From Sclerotinia nivalis (Eukaryota; Ascomycota; Leotiomycetes; Helotiales; Sclerotiniaceae): a stretch of DNA of 64,000 nt. The translations under genes and the position numbers were made by a program. The notes beneath the pieces were generated by a model. It had not been told where the DNA came from, did not search any database, and was given only the letters and a program-made list of their open reading frames with translations. The number at the start of each line of letters is the position of its first letter. The first letter of the stretch is position 1. The stretch spans positions 1,860,001-1,924,000 of the forward strand of contig JAPEIS010000003.1 of the NCBI GenBank assembly GCA_029531795.1. Direction: 5' to 3'. Positions 46,261 through 58,819 of the stretch are shown here, in pieces.

Positions 46261-47235
46261 GGTACCTATAGTTGTTTAGAGAATGCTTAATCTTCAACCC
46301 TCAATCGGTAAGCAAAAATGAATACAAGATGAAGATGAGGATGAAGGTGAAAATAGTAATTGTTGATTATTAATTATTGATTACTATTGAAGTTGAAATT
46401 AGATAATATCTTACTATGATTTATTAATGAAGGGTAAGCGGGCGTTATATATATATATATACAAGGATAAAAATAAGAATAACGATGAGAATGAGAGCGT
46501 AAGATAGATAGCTGGATGAAATAAGTATACTGTAATTCCTCATAAGTGAAGGGATAGATAAATATGATATCGATCTCACCTCGAGAGATAGTTGCCGGGT
46601 ACCTTCTCGTCCCGTCATTCATCTACTATCCCACTATCCCATCCCACCCCTCCCAACCCCAAAGCCCAAAACCGAAAAGCCAAAAACACCCCCCCTAGAA
46701 AAACCGCAAACATCAAATATCACACACAAATCACAAATCACAAATCACAAATCACAAATCACAAATCACAAATCACAAATCACAAATCACAAATCACAAA
46801 TCACAAATCCAAACCCCAAAAAAACAGTCATTAATATCATTATATTTTAACTACTCGATCGCTTGACAAGCCCGATTTTCTCGATTCGCTGGGTTCGCTG
46901 GGTCCGCTCAGTCGATCTACTTCATCCAACATATCCATTTCATCGAGCTCAAAGTGGAGCATGGAGTATAACTCAATCCATACCTGTACACTGCAAAATA
47001 CGCATGCAAGCTAATCCGATTCAAACCACCATTGCTTTTTCCCCCCGAAATGGTGATGAGTTACCATTCACTCGCTGGACACTCATTATGTGGCCCTCGA
47101 TGTTCATATCTGGGTTCGAATAATCAGACATATTGATGTGCATTTTATTGCTCCAAGTCTACTCTTGTTCAAATGTGGCGAGGCGCAAGCCATGAAGCTT
47201 ACTCCGAGTGAGGTCTTAGTTTCAAATATAAGCAA
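46261..47235. other. Intergenic region with a 7-bp satellite
   Basis: It holds a (TA)n run at about 46,447-46,461, the ACAAATC array and the 3' flank of the RING/RS gene. No gene was seen. Confidence 0.5.
46726..46809. repeat. Perfect 7-bp tandem repeat, (ACAAATC)12
   Basis: Twelve uninterrupted copies of ACAAATC fill exactly 84 bp. Confidence 0.95.
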
Positions 47236-50200
47236 TTAAGCCCATCTTGAGGACTCCCTCTCTGCCTCCAATCTCGCAATCCTCGCCTCATCATTGTCAT
47301 CTCCACCACCTCTTCTCCCCTTCTTCCTCCCCTTTCTCCCACTACCATCATCGACCTCATCACGACTTCTCTTTCTACCCACACTGAGCGCGCTTGTTAA
47401 ACCCGCAATACGTTGTGCTTCCTTGAGTAACCTTTCTCTATTACGCGCTTCTCGTTCCAATGTGTGTGGGTCGACTTCTTCTTTTTTCTTCTCCGGACGA
47501 TCCTTTTCTTGGTCTCGTGAAGTTGTGTTGTTTCTTTCTGATTCTCGACGCGAGCGATGGGATTCGCTATGACGACTTGAGCGATCCTTTTCGCGTTCGC
47601 GTTCACGATCTCGCTGGCCACCTTTCGGTCCGGTCGGGATATTTAATGGCAGATTAATGTCTCGAGAGGATTTATTGCGAGAACTTGCACCTTTGATCTC
47701 AATGCCATTCAAACCACTGGAAATGAGTGACGATTTTCTGGAAGAAAAAGTTTGCTCGGTAGGGGTTTCAAGAGGAGTATCACCCTTTACCCTGTCTTCC
47801 CCATCTCGGGATGCATGTCGACTTTGCCTGTGGCGATGTTCTCTTTCACGGTCACGTTCGCTACGTTCACGTTCTCGACTTCTAGAACGTTCATCTCGAT
47901 GAGAACGATGACTAGAACGATGCTTATGAGACGAAGACCCATGTTTGTCATCGTCTCTTTCTCGGTCACGATATTTATCGCGATCACGACGACTACTTCG
48001 ATGACTTGATCTCTTTGACTCTTGTGGTGAAGCTGATCTTGATCTATTCTCGTCATCTCTTCTCCTATCATCATCTTTTTTCTCGACTTTAGACTCATTT
48101 GCATCACGTTCGAGATCAGCTTCCTCCTCGTGACGACGTCTACGTTCTCTTCGCTTTTCTCGTCGTCGCTCGCTTTCTTCCTCATCTTCAGAGCGAGAAC
48201 GAGAAGCGGATCTATGTCTGCGTCTATGACGTCGTTCTCTACTTCTGTCTCTCTTGTGATCTTTCGATTTTGACCTTGATTGTGATCGGTCCTTTTCCTT
48301 CTCTTGTGAAGGAGACCTAGTTCTTCCTCTTTCTTGAGTGGCAGATTCTGGGGCTACACTAACACCACTAACACTACCCCGCGCACTAGCGCTAGCTTTA
48401 CCTGCGATGGAGAAACCATGAGTTCTGATATTGGGAAGAGCTGGTTTTGGTCCTTCACGCATAGCTTTCGGTCCAGTGGGCGCGTTGATAGGTATGTCAA
48501 CTGGCTTCACAAATGGAGGTTGCATGGCATGGAAACTCCCTCCACGACCACCACGTGATTGTGAAAATCCACCTCGCGGGTGGCTAGGGTAGCGCATATT
48601 TGGATCTACAGGGGACATAGCATTGAAACCATCTCCAATCATGGGCATCGGTGCAAAAGCGGCAGATTCATTTGCCTCCAGTGATTTTATGGGTTGTGGG
48701 GTAAAATCATCATTCCCAATTCCTGAAGTATCATGTTGAGAGACGTCTTCTGAGTTTACTTGTTGTTCTTTGCCGTCCTTAGTCGCAGAAGATACGGCAT
48801 CTTGAATGTTAATGCCATCAATACCATTTTCTGCTTCGTTCTTGGGAGTATCTTGACGTAGTTCTCTGCCAAACTCGTCGACGTTCGCCCCAGTCCCAGA
48901 TTCAGTCTCTTCTTTCGGTCCAGTAGACATTGGATCATTTTCATTATATGATTCATATGATTGCTGACCTTGGCCAACTTGCTGTTGCATATGTTGTGAG
49001 TGGTCATTAAAGCCATGTCCATGGCCACCACGATTCTGGTGCCAGCCACCTCTGCCTCTACCTCGTCCACGGCCTTGGTAGCCTTGTGAATAACTGTTTT
49101 GATAGTCATTGTACTGATTTGCGCGTCCAAAATTACCTTGGTTAAATCCTGCAGCATTTTGTGGAAAACCAGAATTATTTGCTCCATAATCACCAGGGCC
49201 CATGCCAGCAGCATTTGGATGATTGAAATTATCTGGTCCGACATTCCATGACTGTTGGGAATTCCACCCATTATTGAAACCAGCACCTATACCACCATCG
49301 AAGTTCCCCATACCCATACCCATGTTCATGCCGTTCATGCCCATGCCTGCTCCCCCAAAGCCACCATTCATCATCATATTTTGCATTGTCATTGGATCCA
49401 TATTCATTCCTGGCATTCCTGCAATAGTATTTAGTTAATCTTCCATTTGCTGTGATATAAATGTCATCAAACATACCCATCATAGGGAAATTTCCGAAAC
49501 CTCCTGGAGCCATGCCATTCTGCATCGCCATCATCATTTGCATTTGATTGAAGTCGCCAGAAAAACCCATCCCAGGAAAGCCACCAGACGCAGATTGATC
49601 AAAGCCAAATCCACTCCCAAAAGCTGGTGTTGGAGCTACTCCAGTTTCTCCTTCCTTCTCTGCGGTGTTTTTCTTCTCACCCTTTTCACCATCGACTGAG
49701 GCGTCTGCCTGTTTCACATCCTCACTAGGCTCTTGACCAGGCGCGATCTCCTAATTTATAGTAAGTATCTATTAAACTCCAAGATTATATAGCTATAACT
49801 CATACCTCAATGGAGGGCTGTGGAACATCATGCTCCTCTGACTGTGATATCTCAGATGCGCCGGTTTCTGCAGAGACATTATTCTCCTCCGCATGTTTAC
49901 CAGCCCCGGTATCTGTCTGTACTCCGTTGGCAGATGTAGCATCCTCCTGCGCCTTTGAAGTATCATCAACAGGTCCGGTTAAACTGCTCGGCTCGATTGG
50001 AGTTGGAAGAGCATCTACAGGTGTGGCTGGCGGCGTCTCTTTGCTTTGTTTAGCCAGAGCATCAATGCGCTTTTTCTCCTCCGTTCTCAAGAAGACCTTT
50101 ATTGTGGTTCGTAGTGATTTATGGGGTTTGCAATCTTCTGAAGCCACTGGTGTGTGTTCGCATACTGGACAGGAAGAAGGAAGAGTTGAATGACCTCATA

Positions 50201-50448
50201 TATGTTAATAACTGATGTGATTCGCATTGCGCAGAAGAGTGAGCTTACAAGTCTCGCAGATGGCCTGGTCGCAACAAGGTAAACGAAAAGCATTGACAGC
50301 TAATTTGCTACATATGGCGCATCGAAGCTTGATTGGGATTTCATCTTGAGATAGAGAGCTGGAGCTGTGTGAGCCATTGTCGTCTTTGGTGTAATTTTTG
50401 AGAAACATACCTGATGAGTTCAGCTTGAGCTGCAGTAGGCGCAGACAT
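47236..50448 (-). CDS. RING-finger protein with RS-rich tail (Mpe1/RBBP6-like)
   Basis: Five exons (50448-50411, 50364-50249, 50194-49806, 49750-49477, 49418-47236) with introns of 46-58 bp join to 999 residues. A RING with all-Cys ligands lies at about residues 28-63 (Cys28, 31, 43/44, 49, 52, 60, 63), split by intron 2, with LPCCDQAICETC and CPVC motifs as in Mpe1/RBBP6. An acidic Pro/Ser segment follows, then a Met/Gly/Asn/Gln-rich low-complexity region with RG repeats (GRGRGRGRGG), then a long Arg/Ser/Glu/Asp-rich domain and a conserved-looking end (DPHTLEREARNRERLLKEAQ). These features suggest a nuclear E3 ligase tied to mRNA 3' processing or splicing. The DWNN domain and zinc knuckle of true Mpe1 are absent, so orthology is uncertain. 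Confidence 0.8.
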
Positions 50449-51271
50449 ATCGATCCTTCTAAGTAGAAATGCGAAGATTGAAAGATAGGTACTGATCAAT
50501 GCTGGCTCATAGAATTAAGCCTGATATTGAGGTAGGAAGGAAAGAGTAAAAGAATGGACGGCGCTCTACTTGCATGAATGATAAAAGTCATACAAAGAGG
50601 CTCATAATTTCAATGATGATATTGAGATTTAAAAGGATCGCGTTTGCATTTGCGACGGGTGTTTGGGGCAGATGTCAAGTTTTTAGCTTGCTGCCCATAA
50701 ATTGAATTGATTTGCGACTTTGCGCGAAGTTGGTCGGCAATAAACTTTTTTTTAGTTCCGAGCTAGCGACCATTCATTCACGTGCCTTGGGAATTTTACA
50801 TATAAATGGATGAGGAAGCTAGAAGAACACCTACGTACGTATTGTATTGCAGAATGATTTAATGGCTTGTGAATGTCAATGAAGATACTGTGATGACTGT
50901 GATGACTGTGATGACTGTACTGTACTGTACTGTACTGTACTGTATCATACTGAACATTGCTTGTTTACCATGGGTTTAAATTCGACAGTACAAGTGGCTA
51001 CCTACAAAAGTCTGCTCACTCATTATTAACTGATGATCCACTTTGCAATTGGGCTTGGAGAAAAGTAACGGTTATTGTGGCTGGTGATGCTGATCAACTG
51101 TGGCTAATAAACCTGTGGCGCGGAAATAAGTCTACTAGCTGCCCGCCGCGTAAGGTTACTTACTCAGACTTTGCCATCATACTTTCTGTAAACTTCTCTC
51201 AATCTTTAATCTTACTTTCTCTTCCATACATCTTCTTAATAATGTAATATTGATCAATTTAGCCTTTCATC
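50449..51271. promoter_or_regulatory. Divergent promoter region
   Basis: This stretch separates the RING/RS gene (minus) from the hydrolase (plus) and contains a microsatellite at 50,889-50,944. A CTTTTCC/CTCAATC-rich pyrimidine stretch (51,185-51,240) precedes the hydrolase start. Confidence 0.5.
50889..50944. repeat. Compound microsatellite TGTGATGAC / TGTAC
   Basis: Three copies of a 9-mer (TGTGATGAC) are followed by five to six copies of TGTAC. The 5-mer array is self-complementary (GTAC). Confidence 0.85.
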
Positions 51272-52647
51272 ATGTTTTTGGGTCAGGTTTCGTGGCTGGA
51301 TATTGCCATCTTTCTCTTCTTCCTCACACCTCAGTTGATCATCCATGTTGGCTTTTTCCAAACTGCCAGTTGTGGTCTACAGGCACTACCATTTTTAAGT
51401 AAGACATATATAGATGCCCATCCCAGATACCATACTAACAATTACATAGTAATCAAACTACCTCTATCATTCATCAAGGATCGCTTTCTCACAAGCTACA
51501 AAAAGCGATCACCTTTTATTCAACAAGCTTCCTGGTTTGAGGATATTGTCATTCGTTGTGTCCGTTATACCTTTGCCTATATTCCAGCAAATATTGGTCG
51601 AGTTTTTTTCTCAAAAGCAGTTGCGTTGCCATTTTTGAGGTTCCGTATGCTTCGTCATGGATTCATAAATTCTCCTATTCACTGGCATGAAGTCAATCAG
51701 GTGATTTTTCCGTGCTCTTGATCGCCGAATGACGTTCAAGTATACTGAAGTTTCTAGGGTGACATGAAAGGAATTTGGATCATTGCGGACAGCACTAAGG
51801 ATCCGGATATTGTGATTTATTATGCCCATGGTACGTGCATGCATTTCTTTGCTTCAACCTAGGAAATACTAAAAGAGTATTATTAGGTGGTGGATTTTCG
51901 ATGGGATCAAGCTATTTCTATTTAGAATTTCTTCTTTCATGGTTGAGCCTACTCAAAGACTCTAGAAAATTTCGAAACCCCGCCATCTTCGCATTAGAAT
52001 ACAGCTTAGTACCTGATGAATCATATCCCACTCAACTTCACGAAACATCTGCCGGCTACAAATACGTCCTATCCGTGACGAACGACCCATCTAAAATTTG
52101 TGTCAGTGGCGATTCAGCTGGAGCGACATTGATTCTTAGCTTGCTTCTTCACATCGCCAGACCAGATATAGTCCAGTCGGATCCAACCATGGAAACTACT
52201 CATACCGAAACCCCTGCAATGGCAGTTTTGATCTCTCCTTGGACTACACTCGATTCACCACAGGCCAAGAATACTTCAAGTGACTACTTAGATACCAATA
52301 GCCTACGCCTTTATGCACGTCAATACGCTGGAAGTCGAGCTTCTGTCTCAGATCCCTCTCTCTCACCAGGGGCATGTAAAGATTTGGACTGGTGGAGAAT
52401 GGCCAGTCCTACCAGAGGTTTCTTCGTTACTTATGGTTCAGAGGAGGTTTTTGCGCCAGAGACTCGTGATCTTATTATGCTTCTCAAAAAATCTGGAAAG
52501 GCTGAGATACGAGGACAGGAACAAATCGGTGGTATTCACGCATGGCCTGTCGCAGCTCTATTCTTGAGTAGCACCTCATCCGCAAGGCTGAAAGGACTGT
52601 GTATGCTTGTGAGCGAAATAGGTGAACGAATGGGAAAGGCACATTGA
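51272..52647 (+). CDS. Alpha/beta hydrolase, HSL-type (GDSAG)
   Basis: Four exons (51,272-51,398; 51,450-51,700; 51,758-51,830; 51,887-52,647) give 403 residues. An N-terminal hydrophobic helix (about 8-28) suggests membrane anchoring. The oxyanion motif HGGGF (150-154) is rebuilt across intron 3. The nucleophile is Ser227 in GDSAG; the acid is probably Glu336 or 337 (GSEEVFAP) and the base His368 (GGIHAWP). The family hydrolyses esters such as steryl acetates, arylacetates or short acylglycerols; the substrate is unknown. Intron 1 is 51 bp, keeps frame and has no stop, so its retention would add 17 residues. Confidence 0.87.
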
Positions 52648-54151
52648 GGCGGTATCGTATCTTCATGGGAATCTTTTAATCCCCATGAAATCGATTGACA
52701 ATCCCAGAATATGGTGAAATGAAGAATGCGTCAATGCCATTTCACTACTGATTATGAATACGAGCATTATTTCAGGAAGAGCAAAATCTGCCTCGATACC
52801 CCCCAAAAAAACCCTATCAAATGTTGACTTACACCAAGAATTATTCGAATTATCTCAGATCGATAGGTATTTACTACGACACGACTGACGGAGAACATCG
52901 CCCTGAGAGCTTTAAACTCAGTCCCCGCCCCCAAAGTCGAATTTGGCTATCCCCAAGGCCACTACAAAAGTTCTCGGAGCTCAAGGAAGAGTTGATCAAA
53001 CCCCAGCGCCAGAAGCACGGAAATGAGACTCATGGCACATGTAATGAATGGTCAAGGCCAATTATTGACCCGCCATTAACGTCACCCACGGGTGCTAATC
53101 ATGTCAGCGGGCACTGGATCATTTAAATCAGCAAAGAAGCAACCAAATATACATCAAAGGAATGCAATCGCGTCCCTGATCTTCGAATTCTATAACTATA
53201 GTCTCTAGCCAATACCTAAAAATTTAACAAATAACTCAAATCTTCAAAACCTAACTGATATAGTGCATGTGCAACAGTAAAACTCCTTCTCCTTCATCAG
53301 ACTCTCTTCACAATATGAACTTTGCAACGGTCAATCCTCGGGGCACATAATTTGTATGACCTCATTGTACCCACCAGAAGAGATTTATATATAAACTGCA
53401 CAAAAAATCGATATATAAAAGAAATAAAAGTAAACTTAAATATCAAAACATCCATAAACAGTTGTTTTGAGACCTTACTTACCTAGTACCTAAGTTTATA
53501 CTCAGCTCTATAGAAAAGTACCCAATAAATCGGAATATCAGACTTCCAACTCCGATTCCGATTTTCCCCATCCCCAAGCTCGGAATTCGGCACGTTGAGT
53601 GATCATCAAGGAAGAAGTCCTTCACCATCAATCCATGCAAGCAAGCAAGCAACATGTACTCCCAAACTCGACGATTTGCTTCCAGTATTCCTATTTTTGA
53701 CCCTAAGTGATTTCACTTTAGTAGCAGAGTAAAAATACCAGAGAAATAGAGAGGAACTCAGGAGATGAGGGAAGAAGAAGTGTCGATCATCATATATATC
53801 GACCAATCAAATTTCCTATGAATTTCTTACATCATAAATTTCCACCTACTTCGACAATTTTACTCAAAAGGGAAAAACCTCAAATTTTAGTCGCGGAGTA
53901 GTAAAAAGTTTTTTTTTTAAAAAAGTCTTATCATGGATACGATGATACGATGATATGACTTACGGCTTTTGCTTTGCGTTTGACACTAAATACTTCTTGA
54001 CACTTGGGAGTTTGGCTGTCTTTCTCATATATCATATATCATACCTCATCTTACCTACCTACCTTGCTCAAAGTTTCCTTACCTCTCTCTCTTTCATTAT
54101 TTTTCGTATAGATAACTTCTTGGATCCCTGTACCTATTCATCATCAGCATC
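52648..54151. other. Intergenic region, no gene seen
   Basis: Only weak open frames occur. A C/T-rich stretch with ACCTACCTACC (about 54,050-54,100) precedes the SET gene and is probably its promoter/leader. Confidence 0.45.
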
Positions 54152-55150
54152 ATGGCACCAAGTTTTGATACACCTCCACGAGAGGACACACCCAACGATA
54201 GCGAAAGCCCATTATGGGAAATCAAAGCCATCCCCGGAAAAGGGCAAGGCGTACTCGCCACGCGCTTCATAACCCCCGGAACCCTCCTCTTCCACGAAAA
54301 ACCCCTCCTCACAACCGAGACACTGACGGACCCCTCCACCACCGAAAAACAACTAGCACGACTGCTGCGCGCCCTCCCCAAGGAATCTCAACGCGCCTAT
54401 CTCTCCCTGCACAACAATTATCCCGGTCAAGGATCCCCCCTCACAAACATCATCCGCTCCAACGCATATCCACTCGGACCCTCCTCCCCCATCGGCGGCA
54501 TCTTCAAAAACATCTCCCGCATCAACCATTCCTGTCTCCCCACCACCCAACACTCCTGGAACGAAAAACGTCAAGAATTCGTCGTATACGCCGTACGGGA
54601 CATCCAACCCGGAGAAGAAATCACCACATCCTATCACATGGGCGGACCATCCGCAGAGCGCAAAGCAGAACTCGAGGAATTTTTTAAATTCGTTTGTACC
54701 TGTGCTCTGTGCTCTCTTCCACCTTCTGAACTTAAAAAATCAGACGCGAGACTTATTCGCGCCGCGTCTTTAGATCAGGCGGTTGGTGATGCGGAAACCG
54801 TGATGAAGGCTCCGGAAAAAGTCTTAAAGACGTGTAAATCGCTCGAAACTATTTATCGCGAAGAAGGTATTCAGGATCAGAGAGTAGGAAGACTATACTG
54901 GGATGCATTTCAAATCTGTAATCGTCATGGAGATTTAGCGCGAGCGAGTGCGTTTGCGCGGAAATATAGAGAGAGGAAGGTGTTGGGTGAAGGTGAGGAT
55001 AGTACTGGGGCTGAAGAAGCGTTGATTTTTATCCTAGATCCGAAGAAAGATGATAGTTATGGAGGGACGCAGAGGTGGAGGAGTAGAGTCCAGGATATTC
55101 CCAAGGATTTGAGTGAGGCGGAATTTGAGAAGTGGTTGTGGAGGCAGTAG
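54152..55150 (+). CDS. SET-domain protein (SMYD-like, no MYND finger)
   Basis: An intronless 332-residue protein. The SET domain opens with EIKAIPGKGQGVLATRFITP (about 23-42), has the active-site motif NHSC (125-128, ISRINHSCLPTTQHSW) and GEEITTSY (154-161), then a post-SET-like cysteine cluster (Cys182, 184, 187). The C-terminal helical half (about 190-300) resembles the TPR-like region of SMYD-type enzymes. Such proteins methylate lysines on histones or cytosolic proteins using S-adenosylmethionine; the target is unknown. The MYND zinc finger of animal SMYDs is missing, as is common in fungal members. Confidence 0.87.
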   Translation: MAPSFDTPPREDTPNDSESPLWEIKAIPGKGQGVLATRFITPGTLLFHEKPLLTTETLTDPSTTEKQLARLLRALPKESQRAYLSLHNNYPGQGSPLTNIIRSNAYPLGPSSPIGGIFKNISRINHSCLPTTQHSWNEKRQEFVVYAVRDIQPGEEITTSYHMGGPSAERKAELEEFFKFVCTCALCSLPPSELKKSDARLIRAASLDQAVGDAETVMKAPEKVLKTCKSLETIYREEGIQDQRVGRLYWDAFQICNRHGDLARASAFARKYRERKVLGEGEDSTGAEEALIFILDPKKDDSYGGTQRWRSRVQDIPKDLSEAEFEKWLWRQ

Positions 55151-56260
55151 ATTTTTGGTTTGTACGGGGTTTTGGGGGTTTTGGGGAGTACCTAGGTTTG
55201 AATTGGTGTTTGGAGATTTTGGGATAAGGATGGTCTTCGATCTGGATTTGAATCTGGATTCGGATTTGGAAAATGTTATGTTTTCATTTGGATAGTAACT
55301 TGGATCCAGTATACTAGGAATCTCTTTCAATATTCGAACATCGGGATGAAGGGAATCATGATCGTAGATCATACATATAGTATATGCTCCAAACCCTCAA
55401 GAATTAGAACAAATTACAAACCCAAGAAAAAAATCAAAGAGTTTAATAAATATTTCCCACAAGCAATCATGAAAGATAAACCAAAAAAAATAAACAAGCG
55501 ACGCCAGCCTCAGTACAAGAGTAGTCATACAAAAATACCCCTCCATCCATCCAATAACATCTCCCCGCTTCTCTATCATATTTCATGTGATTCCACCAAT
55601 ACTACCCTCTTATACAAAAAATAAAATAAATAAAATCCCTCTCAAAAAATATATATATATTGTTATAAATATAATTTCAATAGCTTTTGTATAGATGTCA
55701 ATATCGTTCAATTTCTATTTTTGAAATCGGGATTTGGAATTCTATGTATGAGATTGTCGATTTGGTGGGATTTGTATACGGAGATGGGATTTGGGATTTG
55801 GGATTTGGAAGAAAAAGAAGAAATGGTATAAGGAATAGGAATTTGATATGATACTAGGTATCTATCAATAAATTCGAAAAATTAAGATCCATCTACCATC
55901 CACATCACGAAAGAAAGCTAATAAATAAAAATTAACCATCTCAAATGTGCAATAATTGGTTTTATTATTTTATTATTTGGTTGTCAGGTTTTCAGCTGGG
56001 TATTAGGTGGTTTTGTGTTACTTGTGTATGATGTGGCATTACCGTGATGAGCTGAGTCCTGGAATCTGCTTCGAAGGCTTATGTGAGGTTAGAGCGGCAG
56101 TTTTTCGTATGGTAAGGTTACAATAAACCAGCTCTATGCATTTCTACTGGACGCGAGCTCATTGATGTAAACGGGCCAGCAAATCAGGATACGCAGAGTA
56201 AGAAACAAAGGCCGAGTGCACAAATTCCTATTTCCTAAACTATTTTATTTATACAATGTA
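55151..56260. other. Intergenic region between convergent genes
   Basis: No gene was seen. The stretch is rich in GGATTTGG-type short repeats (about 55,735-55,810) and A/T runs. Confidence 0.45.
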
Positions 56261-57427
56261 TCAATCCGACTTTCCCAACAACCAAACCATACCCTTCTTA
56301 CAATCTTCAACAAACTTCTTCGTGAATTCCGCTTCGGGAAACCATGTCCAAAACCCATGTGGTAATCCAGCATATACATCAACCATCGTTTGCACTCCAT
56401 TTTCCTTCAATATATCTTCATAAATAAACCCTTCATCACGAAGAGGATCTAAACCACAGATTTGGAAATATGTCCGAGGTAGATTTTTGTGAGAGTCGAA
56501 TAATATTGGGGTAGCTAAGGACGATGGCTCTTTGACCGCATAGTGTTCTAGCATTGTTAGGGATGATATTTCTGGAGGAAGATGTGGAAATGACTTACTG
56601 TCGAAAACATCTGCGATATCCCGATTCAATAATGGGGCGTCTTTATTTTGTTCCAGGCTCAAATATGTACTTCTGTACCTTTCCGGTACTACTTTTTGGG
56701 GAATGATAGGAGGAATCGAGAGGTAAACACCAGTTAATGGTGGAGATAAATTCTCATCTCGATATAAATGTGAGACGACGGATGCAAAGTTAGCACCGGC
56801 TGATATTCCTCCAACTAAGAAGCCTTTGCTTGGGTCGATTGCAAGCTCATCTATATTCGAAGCAGTCTATTACATTAGTGTACACTCCAGACTATCATTT
56901 GTGATAGAACACTTACCCATTTCAATGCATCATACGCATCATATACTCCAGTGGGAAATGGATGTTCCGGTGCAAGTCTATAATCGACATTTATCGCCAC
57001 TCCTCCTAGCTCCGTCCACTGTCTACATAGGACAGTTTCATTATCCAATCCACCTAAACAAAATCCACCTCCATGATAAAGCACAAAGACAGGGCTACCT
57101 CCACTGGGAGGATTCTTCGGTCTATGGATTCGAATTTCAATTGAGGAACCATCTCGAACCGGTATTCGATGATCCTCTTCAATGAATGAAATTTCTTTTA
57201 ATAATGCTGTGTTGGCTGCAACCTGTTCCTTTTTCGCGGTCTTGAGGCGTTCCCTCAGTTCTGAGAAATCCCTATTGGCATCAATCCTACGGTTCACAGG
57301 TGAAATCTTTAGAATCTGTTTCTGTCAGTATCAAAGCACATATACAAACGGAGGATATTGTTATATTTACCTCTTCTAACTCTGGGTTGATATTAGAAAG
57401 TCCAAGAAGGTATTCTGGAGAATGCAT
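56261..57427 (-). CDS. Alpha/beta hydrolase fold-3 (esterase/lipase)
   Basis: Three exons (57427-57371, 57321-56917, 56866-56261; introns 49 and 50 bp, both phase 0) give 355 residues. There is no signal peptide. Motifs are HGGGF (102-106, oxyanion hole), DYRLAPEHPFPTGVYDAYDA, GGISAG (nucleophile Ser176), the acid Asp294 in GLDPLRDEG, and the base His324 in GLPHGFW. This is the classic HSL/arylacetamide-deacetylase layout; substrates are small esters or amides. A short first exon encodes an N-terminal helix (MHSPEYLLGLSNINPELE) typical of fungal members. It is only distantly similar to the hydrolase at 51,272. Confidence 0.9.
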
Positions 57428-58819
57428 CTTGAGATCATATGAGGGTAATGTGGTTTACGAAAGTATCAAAACAGTGAGAGATATAAACTCAACACATTCA
57501 GGGGCATGGAAAATTCCCATTTATTCCTTAGTTCCGATGGGTATGGGAAACGTACGGACACTGACGATCCCGCTACAATTAGTGGGGTTGCATCCCCGCA
57601 CAGCTTCGTGAGTATTACTACTTTGAGAAAGGTTACGATTGACCGCGACCACAACCATGAACACAATCTTTTGAAAAGTTTGAGAAAGGATGCTAAAGAG
57701 AGAGCCGATTCGTTGATTGAACGAAGCGATTAAGTGGGAAATGATATACGAAATGGTACGAGCATCATACATGGCATCATTGTGGTTCCATTGTTCTTTC
57801 ACTCGAAAGCTTAATGTTATGAATACGCGTAATGATATTAGAAGAATCGTATTAATTCCGTGGATGTAATGGCTTTCCGGTTAGGGTGAGAGTAGAGTCA
57901 ATGCTCCTCGGCGCTAGGGTTGAGAATTTGATCTTCGAAGGTGTCCGTCCGACTGATCAGTATCTCAAAACACAGTATCTCAAACCAAACCCTTAACATG
58001 CCGCAAAATATTGTCAACTGCATTTCTCCAAAACATGTAGGACAAATATGACACCTTATGCAGGACTTTTCGTTCAAATACTCCAGACGAGGCTTTCAGT
58101 TATGTATGTCAGCTTAGATCAGACAAGGGCGGTTTATGACACCGGGTAATTCGATTCAAGCCTCTCAATGATGAGGACCCTATCAGGCATTACATTTGAT
58201 TACTATCAGTTCATCTTCACCCTTCCTTGCAAGCTTCATCATAAATCATCATAACGAGACGAGACATGCCATAACAGCTCTATCTTACAGCAACCTATAT
58301 GCATCTTAGAAAAGTCCCTTTATGCGAGGTGAGCAAGGGTGATGTGAATTCTACATCAGCCTCTAGAACATCAAGGCTTTAAGGGTTACGGTCGCTCGTG
58401 GTTGCGAGAATTACGCGAGTTTGGTAACCTCAGACCAACAGTTAGACAAATATAGGGTTAAGTAAATGTCATGTCAGTTGATGTTATGCTTAGTTCGCCG
58501 GATATCAAACGTTTCCGTGGCTCCTAATCGTGTACCTCAATTCACGCATCATTTGTTTGCTTCATGATACAAAATAAATAAAAGAGTCATCAATCTGGCG
58601 ATGGTTCTCAAGCCACCTGTGGCTGGTGATGAGTAATCAAGCACGTCTTTTGGGTACCACTTTGAAGAATCGACCTCACTGTTCACCATATTAATATGTG
58701 CCAATCATCAAGATGGTGATAATTAAAAGATAATCCGATCCGATAGATTGAACAGAATATCTCTCCTGACTCATCCGGTGAAGTTCATTGTATATATACA
58801 CAACTAGTAGATACTGGTA
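57428..58819. other. Divergent intergenic region
   Basis: It separates the hydrolase (minus) and the N-acetyltransferase (plus). A TATATATAC motif at about 58,790 is a candidate TATA box for the latter. No gene was seen. Confidence 0.45.

Noticed and set aside
46726..46809. Resemblance to a short CRISPR-like array
   Set aside because: The 7-bp units are adjacent with no spacers, and this is a fungal sequence; it is a simple satellite.
47397..48185. Several open frames overlapping the RS domain on both strands
   Set aside because: Shadows of the Arg/Ser/Glu-rich coding region of the RING/RS gene.
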